Position numbers and translations under genes: made by a program | Notes under the pieces: model-generated | What the model was told of the DNA's origin: nothing | What the model saw: only the letters and a program-made list of their open reading frames with translations | Databases searched by the model: none | Assembly (NCBI RefSeq): GCF_023973825.1 | Contig: NC_090122.1 | Span: 1,234,130 to 1,298,129, forward strand | DNA length: 64,000 nucleotides | Origin: Plasmodium brasilianum | Taxonomy: Eukaryota > Apicomplexa > Aconoidasida > Haemosporida > Plasmodiidae | Direction of reading: 5' to 3' | Shown here: in pieces, positions 42,824 through 52,784 of the stretch | How the letters are laid out: every line of letters starts with the position of its first letter | How positions within the stretch are numbered: position 1 is the first letter of the stretch

Positions 42824-45247
42824 CTACGGGCATAGTTCATTTTTCTTTACATAAGTATAAACAATATCCTTCGCTTTATGCAAAATGTTGTTCATTTTTT
42901 CAGCTGTTTGTGCTTCCGCATATATGCGAATTAAGTTTTCTGTTCCTGATGGCCGTATAAAACACCTGCCCAAATGGGAATCTATTTCCCTTACTACTTG
43001 ATCAATTTCACGTTGTAAACATAATGGTTGAATTAAATACTTCTCATGCTCTGGATGAGGTATAATTTCTGCTAATATATTTCTTGGGCAAGGTATATTA
43101 ATATATAATGAAGGTAAAGGGTCATAGAACTGGTCCCACTGATTTATAGTTAAATTTAAAAATGATAATGATAACTCAATAGCTACAAAATCAATGATAG
43201 CATCTCCTGCTGTTTGATTGAAAAAAAGCAAATATTTTTTTAAAGCAATAAAGGATTTATCTTTCTCTATACATAAGCTCCTAGACCATTCATTTAATTT
43301 ATTTATATCTGTATATATAGTACCATGCCCATTAGATTCGAACAGTATTCCAATAGACGATTTTTGTGCTATCTTATCAAGATATTTAATACCAGTTTTT
43401 GTACATATAATATTTATGCTAATATATTGAAATAATTCCATTTGCTCATTAGCGTATTTCTTTATATTATTGATATACTTAAGAAAAGCCGAATTTACGT
43501 AAGATGTATGTATTATATTAATATCTAGTTGTTTTGTTGTATTACTGGATAGTACTGATATATTACTGACATCGATTTGTGAGAGCATTTTCATTATGCA
43601 TTTGAGGAGCAGGCAGGTTATTTTGGGTCCATCTAAAATGGCTATATTACTACCACAACATTTTTCTGTGCTAATAGGGTTATCACTACTGCTATCAGCA
43701 ATGCCACTAGATCCTGCAATGCTCCCATTCCCATTGGGGTAATCATAAAACACATCATGTATAAAGAAATAAAGAACTCTATCTGCGTCTCCATCGAATG
43801 TACAAAATTTAGTGTTCACATTATCTGAAGAAGCATTGATAGGTAGTTTTCTTTTTCTATATACATATTCAGCACCACAATGGAAATTTAGAATACTTTT
43901 TTCATTATCTATATAATTAATTTTAATAATTTGTTTTTTTAAAATAGTAAATATATTCTTAAAATTATCAATTTTTAAGCTAGCTATACCGTTAGAACAA
44001 TCCACATATATCACTTCCTCTTTACAAGTCTTTTTTAAGATTTCATCATATATTTTGTTCATGTAATTATAGAGATCCTCAAATAAATATGTAAAATAAT
44101 CGAAATAAAATTTATCACTGTTATATGCATACAGGTGAACATCTTTATTACTATAACCATTTGGAATGTTCAAACATTTCCCTATCGGGTTACTCATTTT
44201 TAATGTATTATTGTCTTTTCCCTTAGTGGGGTATTTACAATACTCATCGATATTGCTATGCGTATCACAAAGCTCATTAGTAGTGGCATTTATATTCTCA
44301 CTACAATTTTTTAAAAAATACAGGTCCCTAATGTGCTTACTATTTGGTATGTAAAAATTTTCCAAATAATCTAAATCGTTTTCCTCTTTGTGGATAGTAT
44401 AATACCCTTTTTCTCTGATAAACGTGTCATCTAATTTCTCATCCATAAAAATATTATTCAGAAAATAAATAACAAAATGCATGCACGGTGTTGTAATAAA
44501 ACACATATTATTTATGCACTTGTATATATTGATACAATTTAAGGATTCTATAATAATATTATTTAAATGAACACAACTAATACGAGTATCAAAACCTATG
44601 CAGATATTTCCTTTTATTATATTATTTATATTATAATTATATATTATATCGTCTAACTCCTTTATAGTATTATATATATTATTATTAAATAAGTCAATAT
44701 TTACTTCCTTTTCAAAAATATATGAAATACACATAATTATATTATGTACTATATCATGTATAGTACATTCCTCATTCTTCTTTAAATACCTTAAATGTTC
44801 ATTTACAAGATCAGTTAAGTAATTCTCATATATTTCATTTATTTGTCTCCCATTGCAGTCTATTATTTTAACCCCATTTTCATCGAATGGATTATGAGAG
44901 GCTGTTATGATAACACCCACATTTTTCCATTGAATATTTTGCATACTAGGTAAACTACACTGTTTCTTGTTTTCACCCTTCATGTGTTTATCAAACAATT
45001 TGAGCTTTCTAATCGTTTCATAATTATGTTTTATAAATAACAGACCTACTAATATTCCACTTTTACTTAAAGCATTTAATAAGTCACAGCTAGCCGTTTT
45101 GTATTTATCTCGAAAACCACTATTTCCGTAAGAAAATTCAAAAGAGGACTCAAATTTTACGAGTCCTTCAGTGGAATAATTTGGTAAATACTTTTCAATA
45201 CAGGATTTAATATTTCTGTAAAAGAGGCTCTCTTCATAATTTCCCAT
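42824..45247 (-). CDS. PAGM: Phosphoacetylglucosamine mutase (PAGM/AGM1)
   Basis: This enzyme converts N-acetylglucosamine-6-phosphate to the 1-phosphate, the step before UDP-GlcNAc, the donor for GPI anchors. The single exon encodes 807 residues against about 540 in human; the excess is Asn-rich inserts. All family motifs are present: the phosphoserine loop ITASHNPFDENGVKIID (about 112), the metal loop TFDGDADRVLYF (about 480), the sugar-binding loop FESNGHGT (about 640) and the phosphate-binding loop RPSGTENLIRIYAEA (about 763). The start at 45247 (MGNYEESLFYRN) leaves a complete N-terminus. Convergent with the transporter and in tandem with RPL38. Confidence 0.96.
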   Translation of the reverse strand: MGNYEESLFYRNIKSCIEKYLPNYSTEGLVKFESSFEFSYGNSGFRDKYKTASCDLLNALSKSGILVGLLFIKHNYETIRKLKLFDKHMKGENKKQCSLPSMQNIQWKNVGVIITASHNPFDENGVKIIDCNGRQINEIYENYLTDLVNEHLRYLKKNEECTIHDIVHNIIMCISYIFEKEVNIDLFNNNIYNTIKELDDIIYNYNINNIIKGNICIGFDTRISCVHLNNIIIESLNCINIYKCINNMCFITTPCMHFVIYFLNNIFMDEKLDDTFIREKGYYTIHKEENDLDYLENFYIPNSKHIRDLYFLKNCSENINATTNELCDTHSNIDEYCKYPTKGKDNNTLKMSNPIGKCLNIPNGYSNKDVHLYAYNSDKFYFDYFTYLFEDLYNYMNKIYDEILKKTCKEEVIYVDCSNGIASLKIDNFKNIFTILKKQIIKINYIDNEKSILNFHCGAEYVYRKRKLPINASSDNVNTKFCTFDGDADRVLYFFIHDVFYDYPNGNGSIAGSSGIADSSSDNPISTEKCCGSNIAILDGPKITCLLLKCIMKMLSQIDVSNISVLSSNTTKQLDINIIHTSYVNSAFLKYINNIKKYANEQMELFQYISINIICTKTGIKYLDKIAQKSSIGILFESNGHGTIYTDINKLNEWSRSLCIEKDKSFIALKKYLLFFNQTAGDAIIDFVAIELSLSFLNLTINQWDQFYDPLPSLYINIPCPRNILAEIIPHPEHEKYLIQPLCLQREIDQVVREIDSHLGRCFIRPSGTENLIRIYAEAQTAEKMNNILHKAKDIVYTYVKKNELCP

Positions 45248-45319
45248 GTTGCAGCATTATAAATGAAACACTTTAAAATGGAAAAAATTCTAATGTTTTT
45301 TGTTATATTAGTTTGCATT

Positions 45320-45425
45320 ATATTTGGCAGAATTGTTACATTTGGCATATATGATATATTTTGCTTATTTGTTACATGTGATACGTTTGTTACATATGAC
45401 ACTATTGTTACATTTGACACATTTT
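45320..45425 (+). repeat. 15-bp repeat upstream of PAGM start
   Basis: Diverged units based on TGTTACATTTGACAC recur about six times in the PAGM 5' leader and end in poly-T. Confidence 0.75.
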
Positions 45426-45453
45426 TTTTTTTTTTTGTAAAATGCTGAATATT

Positions 45454-46904
45454 ATGAACAGTGCAGGTGATTTCCTTCACCGCGAGGTGTGTGCGTGAAT
45501 TACCTCAGAAATGGCATAAAAGGAAGAAACGCTCCGAAAAATTAAACTGGACGCAGATATATGTATATACATACATATATATGCATACTGTATGCTCCTT
45601 CTTAACCCACTGGTCACCCATGAAAAACAGAAGATGCTAAATAAATTTCGTGAACTACCTCATTTTAGTTGCTTACATTGAAAGCAATAAATGAAGAGGG
45701 GAATACGAGAGAAGAATTGAACTGGATATTAAACAAAAACAAATAAAAAAAATACAATAAAATAAATACACAGCTGCAGTTTAAAATAGGATAAAAATTA
45801 GTCTTGTGTGAATTCGAATTTAAAGCCACACATAATTATATTACGTGCACACATAAATACATACATTAATACATACATACAATGATTATTTTTCTTATGA
45901 TATTAAAATATTTACATAATGAGCTTCATGAATTATAGGAACACCTCACAAATGACCTCAGCATAGCCGAATTTTCTTTCTTTATTAGTAGGCTTTTAAA
46001 TGTTAAGTGTATTAACATGAAAGAATGGAAAAAATCTTTTATGTTTTACACCAGCAAAGTAATATATATGCTATTTTTTCATAATGTTAGTAAACAGCAC
46101 AAATTGGGAAAAGAAAAGTTTTATATAATTTCAAGAATTACATACTGAGCGGTAAACATGTAAATCCTTGCAATGTGTAGAAAAATTTGATCTTCAAATG
46201 TTTATGTATATATAAATACACGTGTGTGCAATTTCAATATATATACCTATATCTACTGATACGGTTACAAAAAAAATCATTTTGCATTTTTATCTGATAT
46301 TTTTAATCATTGATGCACATTTATGTATATACATGCATATATACATACATACGACGTTCACATATAATTATAACTGTAAGGAATAAGTTACGTACGAATA
46401 GGAAGACAGCAATTGTGTGCTATATTAATCTATTTTTAATTTTAAAAAAAAATTAGTTTAGTATACCTATTTATCATTCGTAAATAGAACAATTTTTCTT
46501 TATAATTTTCTTTATAATATTTATTACGCCATTCTTTGTGTTGAAATTGAAAAAAAAAATAATAAAAAAAATGATCTTTTTCTATGTACAGAAAAAATCC
46601 GCTCTTTCAATTTTTAAGATTTAGGGCATTCTCATAAATGTACGCAAATTAAAAATTATATAATCCGTAAAATTATATAATCTGTACAGTTATATAATCT
46701 GTACAGTTATATAAAGTTTTTTATATATTCATAAGCTGATAAAAAATTAAATTCTCTTATTCCCTACATGTTCTAAATAACATTTGTAATTACGTATTTC
46801 GAAAAAGTTTACACTGTGTTTAAAATAATTAGCGGAAGAAGAGACCTCTTAAAAATGAGTATGAATCATGCCTACTATAATATATGTGCAGAGAGCATAC
46901 ATAA
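45454..46904 (+). CDS. Candidate unrecognised spliced small gene (exon segments only)
   Basis: Four forward segments look like exons. Segment 45454-45486 reads MNSAGDFLHRE up to a GT donor. Segment 45669-45746, after a CATTTTAG acceptor, reads LLTLKAINEEGNTREELNW, then ILNKNK and a stop. Segment 45939-46058, after TTATAG, reads EHLTNDLSIAEFSFFISRLL, then NVKCINMKEWKKSF, and reaches a GTAATA donor (open to 46148). Segment 46777-46904 includes VYTVFKIISGRRDLLKMS and a GTATGC donor. The first two join in phase as a 36-residue protein. I cannot join all four in one consistent frame, so there may be one gene with misplaced junctions, two small genes, or none. No family is recognised. Confidence 0.3.
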
Positions 46905-47358
46905 GTATGCATACATATATATATATATATATATATATTTATAAGTATATATGTATGTATACATATATATAAGTATATAAACATTCTTTAATTTAAATAA
47001 AAAAAAAAAAAGTAATACGAAAGTATTAAGCAGGAAATAAAAAAACATCATAAATACTCACATATAAATATGTATAAGCATAAATTCCTAATCCTACTTA
47101 TTTTTATACATAGTAATCCTCACATGTAATATTATTAATAAGATAAAAATTCAACAGTATATTATTATACCCTACTTCATCTTAATATCCCTATTTTAAT
47201 AAACGTTTCTACCAAACAATTGCCATCTCTGTTTACTGCTAATCTCTTTTCTTCTTCTTCCTCCTTAAATTTGTTCCTTCTCTTTTTATTTAATTTTTTT
47301 CTTTTAAATATAATGATATAAATTGTAATCATAATTTTATATCATTTTATGTGTATTT

Positions 47359-47622
47359 CTACTTCTTCGTCGTTTTTGCTACTTTTTTTTGTGGGTAGTA
47401 TATTCTTTTCAACCTTGGTTGTAAGGAGTTTTCAATGCGCTCTGCTTTTTTACGATCCGAAAATACCATTGTGTATAAATATCTCTTTGTTCTTAATTTT
47501 AATTTTGTTATGATTGTATTTTTCTTTGTTCTACTTTTCTTCTTCACTATAATGACGGCTGTTGTATCAGGTTTCCTGCTAATTTTCAAGAATTTACGTA
47601 TGTCAGTTATTTGTTTCGGCAT
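47359..47622 (-). CDS. RPL38: 60S ribosomal protein L38 (eL38)
   Basis: An 87-residue basic protein of the large ribosomal subunit. It starts MPKQITDIRKFLKISRKPD and contains the family signature RYLYTMVFSDRKKAERIENS (human: RYLYTLVITDKEKAEKL). The core length matches the 70-residue family, plus a short basic C-terminal extension rich in Lys. Single exon from the ATG at 47622. It is head-to-head with RPP0, with a 2.3-kb shared spacer. Confidence 0.97.
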   Translation of the reverse strand: MPKQITDIRKFLKISRKPDTTAVIIVKKKSRTKKNTIITKLKLRTKRYLYTMVFSDRKKAERIENSLQPRLKRIYYPQKKVAKTTKK

Positions 47623-47840
47623 CTTTTCTCTTTTTAATTTTTAAAGTAAAAAGTGTAAAAGTAATTTGTACGTTTCAGCTAGAACTTCGTTCTTCTATAG
47701 GAATAATTTTTTATCCCAAAAATTATTCGTAAAAAGTTTTGAACTGAAAATGGTATATTTCTTAGAATATAAATAAAGAAAAATAACAAAAATAATACTA
47801 CTGCTATAAGTGTATGTATATGTATATGTATATGTATATG

Positions 47841-47891
<51 letters not shown>

Positions 47892-49901
47892 CAATGTAAA
47901 AATGCTCATCAATTTTTTTTAATTATACTGTATTATTTAATTGCCCTCTATATAAATTCAGTACATATTTTATTCCTTATCGTTAATAATATCATCAATA
48001 AGTATATATATAAATGTACATAAATAACTATTTATGTATAAATGAACAGGTAGCTAATGTATATATTTGTTAACATATTGGTGTACGATGGCTTGATACT
48101 TTGCAATTGCGAATGTATACTCTGCACATAATTTTTTTTTTTTTTAGCTACTATTCTTCCTTCTCGTTAACGATGCGTCGCAAATTTCATATATATATAT
48201 ATATATGTATATATGTATATAATTATATTAATATAACTCAGATCTGCGTTATCACAGGAATTGCCAAATATATACATATTATATATATTGTAGGAGAACG
48301 CACGGTTTTTCTTCTTTTTTCTTATATATAAAATTCATTGAATTGCTTATCTAAAAAAGAACACCAAAACACTTATATATGAACGTCGCTTTTAAGTTGG
48401 TAAATTATTATATATAAATATAACGAATTTATTACAGATATTAGTCTTCAAAATTAATTTTGTAATAATAGAATATCCCCTTTTTCCACTACAAGGCATA
48501 ATGTGAATTAAAATTTAGCTCATATTATATATAAAAAAAGAAAAAATAGCCCAAAAATATATGCTATTTTCAATTTTTTTTCATTATTTTTTTTTATAAA
48601 TTTGTTTTTTTTTTTTTTTTGGTTTTGATAAATTTAATTTTAAAACAGTTAAAATATGAATAAATAAATATATTTTATATTTTTTTAAATTAAGATTTAT
48701 TTTTTTTAAATTCAAGAAAATTATTTTATCTTCCTTTTTTGAGGACTTTTAATTTATGGTAAGTGAAAAAAAGATTATATGAACAAGTTACATCACCAGT
48801 CTGTTTGAATATTTTATTCATTGATAATTTATTTATGTACAGAACCATATATGTTATTCATTTATGCATTATATTTTATATTATATATGTATATAGGTTT
48901 ATGTATTTATTATGTATGTATTCTTATACAGTCTGCAAGTTTATGTTATTTTATTATTTTATTATTTTGCTATATCAGTCCTTGCTTTTCTATACGTACA
49001 TTTGAACTCTTAAGTTTTTTGTGCCTATATTAAGTAATTATTCCGAGTGTATTTCTTGCAGTAATAATTAAATTCATTGTTATGAATGATACAGCTTGTA
49101 TTACTCTGTTATTTATATTACACTAATGTTTTTTCCCTTTTTTTTTTTTTTTTTGTTTATGTCAAGAAGTAAAAAATATATTCATATGTTTATATTTAAC
49201 CAAGTATCGTGTAGATAGCTTATTAATTTTTATATTATATTTTATCGTAAAACATATATATATGGATATATAGAATGTATATTCATTTTACCGTTCAGTT
49301 AATTTTTTTTAAGTATCATTATTTTGTGTTAATACCACTAATTGCAGTTTAGTTTTTTATGTAAATTGTTATACTTAATTGATAAAGTGCAATAGACGAA
49401 TATTTTGAATTAGTACAAACCACTGTTACATTTACGCAAATATGTATGATTTAATTGATAATAGGCAGGCAGGCTTTTAATTATGCCTTACAAAATTATT
49501 TATTTTATATAATGTATACACATTGTTTATTCAATGCCATAATTATATCTGTATATTTTATTTAGTGTGCTTATTTTCATATATGAAGTTTTATGTATTT
49601 AATAATTCTTCATAGATTTTTTATGTACTACGTTTATAATTTTTACATGACTTGTTCATAATTTTTGAACAATTTTTCCTTTTTTTCTTTTCTTTTTCTT
49701 TTTTTTTACACACTAATATTATAATTTTAATTTGTTAACTTTTTCAGGTTAAAGTGATTGTCAGACATTCATTTGTACTGCCAGTCTCCATAAAATCGCA
49801 ACTTGTTCGAGTTTTTTTGGAGAATATATATATATATGCACAATTTTTTTTTTTTTTCATCCATTTAAAAATTTTTGATTTATTATAAAAGTAGGAAAAA
49901 A
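47623..49901. other. Divergent promoter region RPL38 / RPP0, with probable RPP0 leader intron
   Basis: The two ribosomal protein genes diverge from this 2.3-kb spacer. It contains a (TA)n tract at 47840-47890, T-runs and (TA)-rich sequence. An ATG followed at once by the consensus donor GTAAGTG lies at 48756-48765. A strong acceptor (CTAAT, T-rich tract, TTTTTCAG) ends at 49747, so I infer a 5'-leader intron for RPP0. No protein-coding gene is seen. Confidence 0.55.
48759..49747 (+). other. Probable 5'-leader intron of RPP0
   Basis: The donor GTAAGTG at 48759 and the acceptor tract ending TTTTTCAG at 49747, with CTAAT upstream as a branch-point candidate, bracket 989 nt of A+T-rich noncoding sequence. 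The P0 ATG lies 154 nt beyond the acceptor. Joining would create a short upstream ORF (MVKVIVRHSF...) out of frame with P0. Transcript data are needed to establish it. Confidence 0.4.
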
Positions 49902-50852
49902 ATGGCGAAATTATCCAAGGCTCAGAAAAAGCAAATATACATTGAGAAACTGAGCTCACTAATCCAACAATATACTAAAATATTAATTGTACATGTAGAC
50001 AATGTTGGATCAAATCAAATGGCAAGTGTGCGTCAGAGTTTAAGGGGGAAGGCTATCGTATTAATGGGAAAGAATACAAGAATAAGGACAGCATTAAAAA
50101 AAAATTTGCAGAATGTACCACAGATAGAAAAATTATTACCATTAGTAAAATTAAATATGGGTTTCGTATTTTGCAAGGAAGATTTATCAGAAGTTAGAAA
50201 TATTATTCTTGAAAACAAATCACCAGCACCTGCAAGATTAGGTGTTATAGCACCAATTGATGTATTTATTCCACCAGGTCCAACAGGTATGGATCCATCG
50301 CACACATCTTTTTTTCAGTCTTTAGGTATATCGACAAAAATTGTAAAAGGTCAAATTGAAATACAGGAGCATGTGCATCTAATTAAGCAGGGAGAAAAAG
50401 TAACAGCTTCATCAGCAACACTCTTACAAAAATTTAATATGAAACCTTTTTCATATGGTGTTGATGTACGAACTGTTTATGATGATGGAGTTATATATGA
50501 CGCAAAAGTTTTAGATATTACTGATGAAGATATTTTAAAGAAATTTTCAAAAGGTGTTTCCAATGTAGCTGCATTGTCCAGAGCAGTTGGTATAATAACA
50601 GAGGCTTCTTATCCTCATGTATTTGTTGAAGCATTTAAAAATATTGTTGCTTTAGTAATTGATACAGATTATACATTCCCATTAATGAAGAAAATTAAAG
50701 ACATGGTTGAAAATCCCGAAGCATATGCTGCTGCGCCTGTTGCTTCTTCAGCAGCCAAACAAGATGCACCTAAAAAGGAAGAAACGAAAAAACAGGAAGA
50801 AGAGGAAGAAGAAGAAGAAGATGGATTTATGGGATTTGGAATGTTTGATTAG
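49902..50852 (+). CDS. RPP0: 60S acidic ribosomal protein P0 (uL10)
   Basis: P0 anchors the P1/P2 dimers to form the ribosomal stalk, which recruits translation GTPases. The ATG at 49902 gives MAKLSKAQKKQIYIEKLSSL and a 316-residue protein, the length known for Plasmodium P0. The L10 domain with GKNTRIRTALKKNL, the insert region, an Ala-rich hinge (AYAAAPVASSAA), and the acidic end EEEEDGFMGFGMFD are all present; the last residues are the conserved P-protein tail with Met in place of the usual Leu. The apparent longer frame from 49875 begins at TTG and is leader. A cluster of box C/D RNAs lies downstream on the same strand. Confidence 0.99.
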   Translation: MAKLSKAQKKQIYIEKLSSLIQQYTKILIVHVDNVGSNQMASVRQSLRGKAIVLMGKNTRIRTALKKNLQNVPQIEKLLPLVKLNMGFVFCKEDLSEVRNIILENKSPAPARLGVIAPIDVFIPPGPTGMDPSHTSFFQSLGISTKIVKGQIEIQEHVHLIKQGEKVTASSATLLQKFNMKPFSYGVDVRTVYDDGVIYDAKVLDITDEDILKKFSKGVSNVAALSRAVGIITEASYPHVFVEAFKNIVALVIDTDYTFPLMKKIKDMVENPEAYAAAPVASSAAKQDAPKKEETKKQEEEEEEEEDGFMGFGMFD

Positions 50853-51335
50853 TGCAAATCTATATGTGTTTGTTAAAGAGCCAATATGATGATGAACAAT
50901 GTTAAAATTAAATATATAGAATGTTGCTATCAAAATTGTTGACATATTCTATTGGTGTTTTGTATCTTCAGATTTGAAAGGGTAATAAAAAGTTGTATAT
51001 ATTAATATGCTTTGTTTATGTTTGTTGTTAAGTATGTGTACCATATATATATATGTGCATGAATATATACTGAGTATGTGATAAGTAAATATATGTACAT
51101 ATACATACGTACATATATATATACATTAGAAAAGTGCCAGTTGTGAGTAATAATTATGCGAGTTATAAGAAAAATATGTGAGATGGTTCATTTCGAAAAT
51201 TAATGAGATTTCACGAATTGTATACTTGTAGTACTATTTATTAATAAAGGACACAAGAATGTGAACAAATTTACTGTACGTGAGCATTAATTATAATATT
51301 TATGAAATATCTATATATATATATATTTATATATA
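50853..51335 (+). other. RPP0 3' region
   Basis: This stretch between the P0 stop and the first snoRNA-like element is A+T-rich and contains repeated TATATGTACATA motifs. It is likely P0 3' UTR and possibly the start of a longer transcript carrying the snoRNAs. No open frame is accepted. Confidence 0.5.
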
Positions 51336-51450
51336 TTTTTTTTTTTGAATGATAATAAAGCCATATAAAGGTGCAGTTATTGAGAGTTTAAAAAAGTATA
51401 AACTCGATGGGAATGCATAGCCCATTGTTACTAAGTAGCTAACGTAAAAC
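51336..51450 (+). ncRNA. Degenerate box C/D snoRNA-like paralogue (copy 1)
   Basis: This element has a weak box C (ATGATAA, 51349-51355), a GCAGTTATTGAGAG segment resembling the U14 region of copies 3 and 4, and a central hairpin pairing GAGTTTA (51384-51390) with TAAACTC (51399-51405). A possible box D is CTAA at 51439. The terminal stem is poor. The hairpin pairs covary with those of the other copies. It may be a decaying duplicate or a divergent snoRNA. Confidence 0.4.
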
Positions 51451-51454
51451 ATAT

Positions 51455-51492
<38 letters not shown>

Positions 51493-51641
51493 CAGTTTAT
51501 AAAACGAACAAGAGTTATGTAAGAGAATAAATATTATGTCACAAAATGTACATGCATATATATATATATATATATATATATGAACTTGTACATGATAAAA
51601 TATTTATCTTACATAATTTTTGTTAGTTTTATAAAATGCAT

Positions 51642-51757
51642 TTATTTTTTTGTGAGTGATGATAAATTTTAAGATAGCAATTTTAGAGCTTATAAAAATG
51701 TAAGCTCAATGGAAGTATATTGCCTGAGATTACCTAAGCGACTGACCAAAAAAATAA
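51642..51757 (+). ncRNA. Box C/D snoRNA, orphan guide (copy 2)
   Basis: Box C is exact (GTGATGA, 51656-51662) and box D is exact (CTGA, 51742-51745). A perfect 11-bp terminal stem pairs TTATTTTTTTG (51642-51652) with CAAAAAAATAA (51747-51757). A central hairpin pairs GAGCTTA (51686-51692) with TAAGCTC (51701-51707). An internal CTGA at 51724 could serve as box D'. The guide next to box D (ACCTAAGCGA) differs from the U14-like copies, and I could not match it to rRNA from memory. Confidence 0.78.
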
Positions 51758-51841
51758 GTATATTTTATAAAACTAACAGAAATTATGTAAAGTGCATATT
51801 TTATCATGTACAACATGGGTATATATACATACATATATACA

Positions 51842-51879
<38 letters not shown>

Positions 51880-51906
51880 TTTAGTTGATATGAAAATGTG
51901 CATCTA

Positions 51907-52016
51907 TTTTTTGCGAGGGATGATAAAAATTCTCAAATGTTCGCAGTTGAGAGTTTAAGTAATTAAGCTCAATGAATAATCTTTGTAGCCTTCTCTTAGA
52001 TGTCTGACGCAAAAAA
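51907..52016 (+). ncRNA. U14: U14-like box C/D snoRNA (copy 3)
   Basis: A near-consensus box C (GGGATGA, 51917-51923, one mismatch) and box D CTGA (52004-52007) are closed by a perfect 9-bp stem, TTTTTTGCG (51907-51915) with CGCAAAAAA (52008-52016). It carries both U14 hallmarks: TTCGCAGT (51940-51947), complementary to ACTGCGAA near the 5' end of 18S rRNA, and CTTAGATGT just before box D, complementary to ACATCTAAG in 18S. U14 is needed for early pre-rRNA cleavage and 18S accumulation and guides one 2'-O-methylation. A central hairpin pairs GAGTTTAA with TTAAGCTC. Confidence 0.88.
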
Positions 52017-52152
52017 TATTTGAAAATAAACAAAGCATATATGTATCATATCATGTAGTTTTGTGTACATACATACGTGCGCATGGAGAGGTATATATAT
52101 ATATATACACGTATATGTATTGTATACATGTGTACATGAATATGAGTATATA

Positions 52153-52269
52153 TTATTTTTTGTGTATGATGATAAACATTCTCAAATGTTCGCAGTAGAG
52201 AGCTTAAAGGAATAAGCTCAATGAATTTCCTTTGTAGCCTTCTCTTAGATGTCTGAGACAAGAAATAAT
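52153..52269 (+). ncRNA. U14: U14-like box C/D snoRNA (copy 4)
   Basis: Box C is exact (ATGATGA, 52166-52172), box D is CTGA (52253-52256), and an 11-bp terminal stem with one G-U pair joins 52153-52163 to 52259-52269. The 18S-complementary TTCGCAGT (52189-52196) and the CTTAGATGT guide before box D are identical to copy 3. The central hairpin pairs GAGCTTA with TAAGCTC. It lies 246 nt after copy 3 and is probably a tandem duplicate; both look intact. Confidence 0.9.
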
Positions 52270-52745
52270 TGAAAATAGTGGAAGCTGAATAATCATACAA
52301 TTTATATTTTATATGTTTGTATGTGCATGCTTACGTGTGTATGTAGGAGTACGTACATATGTATGTGTGTATGTTTATATATATATATATATATATGCAT
52401 TATGCTATTTGTGAGTGTTGTACATATGTTTGTAAATACATAATTTTATATAAGTAAATGAATGCATACGTACCGTTGCATGCACTATTTTTATGCTCAT
52501 ATTCTCCATATAATTTTTATATATTTTTTATATATTGTGGAAAATAAAAAAAAAAAGTTAAAAAAGCTTAAACGCACTTTACATATGCAGAGATATGTTG
52601 ACGATATATATTATTGCACTCGTAATTTGTAGATTATATTTATATGTTTAAGGTTTTTTTTTTTTTTTTTTTTTTTTCTATTCATTGTGTTTTCTTTTTT
52701 AATACTTTTTAGCAGAATAGAGTGATATTGCTTCTAGAAAAAATG

Positions 52746-52784
<39 letters not shown>

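Larger units (their letters stand above)
45248..47358. other. PAGM-RPL38 gap containing exon-like segments
   Basis: This 2.1-kb gap begins with a 15-bp repeat (45320-45425). Forward-strand segments at 45454-45486, 45669-45746, 45939-46058 and 46777-46904 have coding character and plausible splice sites (see the candidate CDS and findings). The rest is (TA)n, TACAGTTATATAATCTG direct repeats at 46665-46710, and a pyrimidine-rich stretch at 47210-47300 that likely belongs to the RPL38 3' end. Confidence 0.5.
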
